Positions 63,580 to 64,000 of a stretch of DNA of 64,000 nt are shown here, one piece after another. This stretch comes from Mariniphaga anaerophila. GTDB taxonomy: Bacteria; Bacteroidota; Bacteroidia; Bacteroidales; Prolixibacteraceae. How positions within the stretch are numbered: the first letter of the stretch is position 1; each line of letters opens with the position of its first letter. A program made the translations under genes and the position numbers. The stretch spans positions 58,317 through 122,316 of the forward strand of contig NZ_FQUM01000010.1 in NCBI RefSeq assembly GCF_900129025.1. The letters are read 5' to 3'. The notes beneath the pieces are model-generated. The model worked only from the letters and a program-made list of their open reading frames with translations. It was not told the origin of the DNA and searched no databases.

Positions 63580-63819
63580 TTGGACTTAAACAAAAATGTA
63601 TCTGACTACGATCTGGTTGAAAGGCTCAGAAAAGGAGACCTTGAGGCATTTAACACTATATTTGAAAAATATGGCGACCGGCTGTTTGGATTTACATTGA
63701 AGTATTTGAAATCGAGAGAAGAAACAGAGGAGCTGGTGCAGGAAGTGTTTCTTAAGATATGGGAGAACCGGAAAACGCTGAAAAAAGATTCTTCTTTAAA
63801 GTCCTATCTTTTTACCATA
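63580..63819 (+). pseudogene. ECF sigma factor gene disrupted by an insertion sequence
   Basis: From a TTG start the frame gives 80 residues of a normal ECF sigma region 2 (DYDLVERLRKGDLEAFNTIF, near 9-28; REETEELVQEVFLKIWENR, near 46-64; LKSYLFTI). After codon 80 at 63819 the sigma sequence stops, and five unrelated residues lead to a stop at 63837 in the adjoining IS end. Region 4 is missing. The remainder probably lies beyond the IS to the right of the window. Without repair the gene would be inactive. Confidence 0.75.
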
Positions 63820-63837
63820 ATTATCCCCAAAAATTAG

Positions 63838-63874
63838 ACAACAAGCATAATTAGAAAATTAATAAACTTGTTGT
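63838..63874 (+). promoter_or_regulatory. Hairpin ahead of the IS orfA start
   Basis: ACAACAAG (63838-63845) pairs perfectly with CTTGTTGT (63867-63874), two bases before the orfA ATG. In read-through transcripts from the host gene it would occlude the start region. Confidence 0.5.
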
Positions 63875-63875
63875 T

Positions 63876-64000
63876 ATGAAAAGAAGAAAAACTTACACCT
63901 TAGGATTTAAAACGAAAGTAGTTCTTGAAGCCTTACAAGAACGAGAGACGATTCAAGAAATCGGGAAAAAGTATGAGCTTCACCCGAATCAGATTTCGAC
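63876..64000 (+). CDS. IS3-family transposase OrfA, partial
   Basis: The first 41 residues (MKRRKTYTLGFKTKVVLEAL, then ETIQEIGKKYELHPNQIS) are the N-terminal helix-turn-helix of IS3/IS911-type OrfA proteins, which bind the IS ends. The frame is open at the window edge. OrfB, usually reached by a -1 frameshift, would be to the right. Confidence 0.85.
   Translation, partial: MKRRKTYTLGFKTKVVLEALQERETIQEIGKKYELHPNQIS

Larger units (their letters stand above)
63820..64000 (+). mobile_element. IS3-type insertion sequence, left end (partial)
   Basis: The element begins at about 63820, where the sigma reading frame is lost, with CCCCAAAAATTAGACAAC near its end. It contains the start of an IS3/IS911-type orfA and a hairpin before it (63838-63845 with 63867-63874). 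Exact terminus, target duplication and right end are outside what can be seen. Confidence 0.7.

Overview
The window looks like chromosomal DNA of a Bacteroidota member, most likely a marine or anaerobic Marinilabiliales/Prolixibacteraceae-type organism (inferred, not searched). The grounds are two SusC/SusD polysaccharide-utilisation loci (PULs), many signal-peptide-II lipoproteins, the order rpmB-rpmG-DUF4295-ftsY, an ECF sigma/FecR pair in front of an STN-domain SusC, and several promoter-like TTTG...TAnnTTTG sites typical of the phylum. No rRNA, tRNA or CRISPR array was seen.

Layout. 1-9.2 kb: PUL 1 (SusC, SusD, SusE-like lipoprotein, GH30 glycosidase, second surface glycan-binding lipoprotein), ending in a strong terminator; it resembles known beta-1,6-glucan loci. 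A divergent membrane-protein gene is cut by the left edge. 9.5-36.3 kb: ordinary chromosomal genes: a HAD phosphatase, sialate O-acetylesterase, mltG, flavodiiron protein, yaaA, a large octahaem cytochrome c-TPR lipoprotein, a saccharopine/alanine dehydrogenase-like enzyme, the minus-strand run hybrid kinase-ybbR-coaE-djlA, ugd plus UDP-glucuronate decarboxylase (UDP-xylose synthesis), ribosomal proteins and ftsY, transporters, a secreted NIF3-like protein, and a methyltransferase/FRG-domain pair.

36.4-54.9 kb: PUL 2, controlled by an ECF sigma factor and FecR. It contains STN-SusC, SusD, a VCBS/FG-GAP propeller protein, a uroporphyrinogen-decarboxylase-like protein, a DHDPS/NanA-type aldolase, an SSS symporter, a YhcH-type lipoprotein, an Asp-box propeller enzyme, a GH78 alpha-L-rhamnosidase and a metallophosphoesterase. 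Much of 38.9-51 kb is visibly AT-richer than its flanks, which suggests a separate evolutionary origin. The genes look like a modified sialic-acid-type catabolic kit joined to rhamnose removal.

55-56.8 kb: a 7TM histidine kinase. 57.3-63.4 kb: an assimilatory sulfite-reduction and sirohaem operon (Met8/SirC-like protein, CysJ, CysI, a YeeZ-like oxidoreductase, CobA). In front of it is what I regard as the most interesting element here: a 31-codon leader ORF with four clustered Cys codons, followed by mutually exclusive antiterminator and terminator helices. This is a candidate cysteine-sensing transcription attenuator. The window ends in an ECF sigma factor gene interrupted by an IS3-type insertion sequence whose orfA runs off the right edge.
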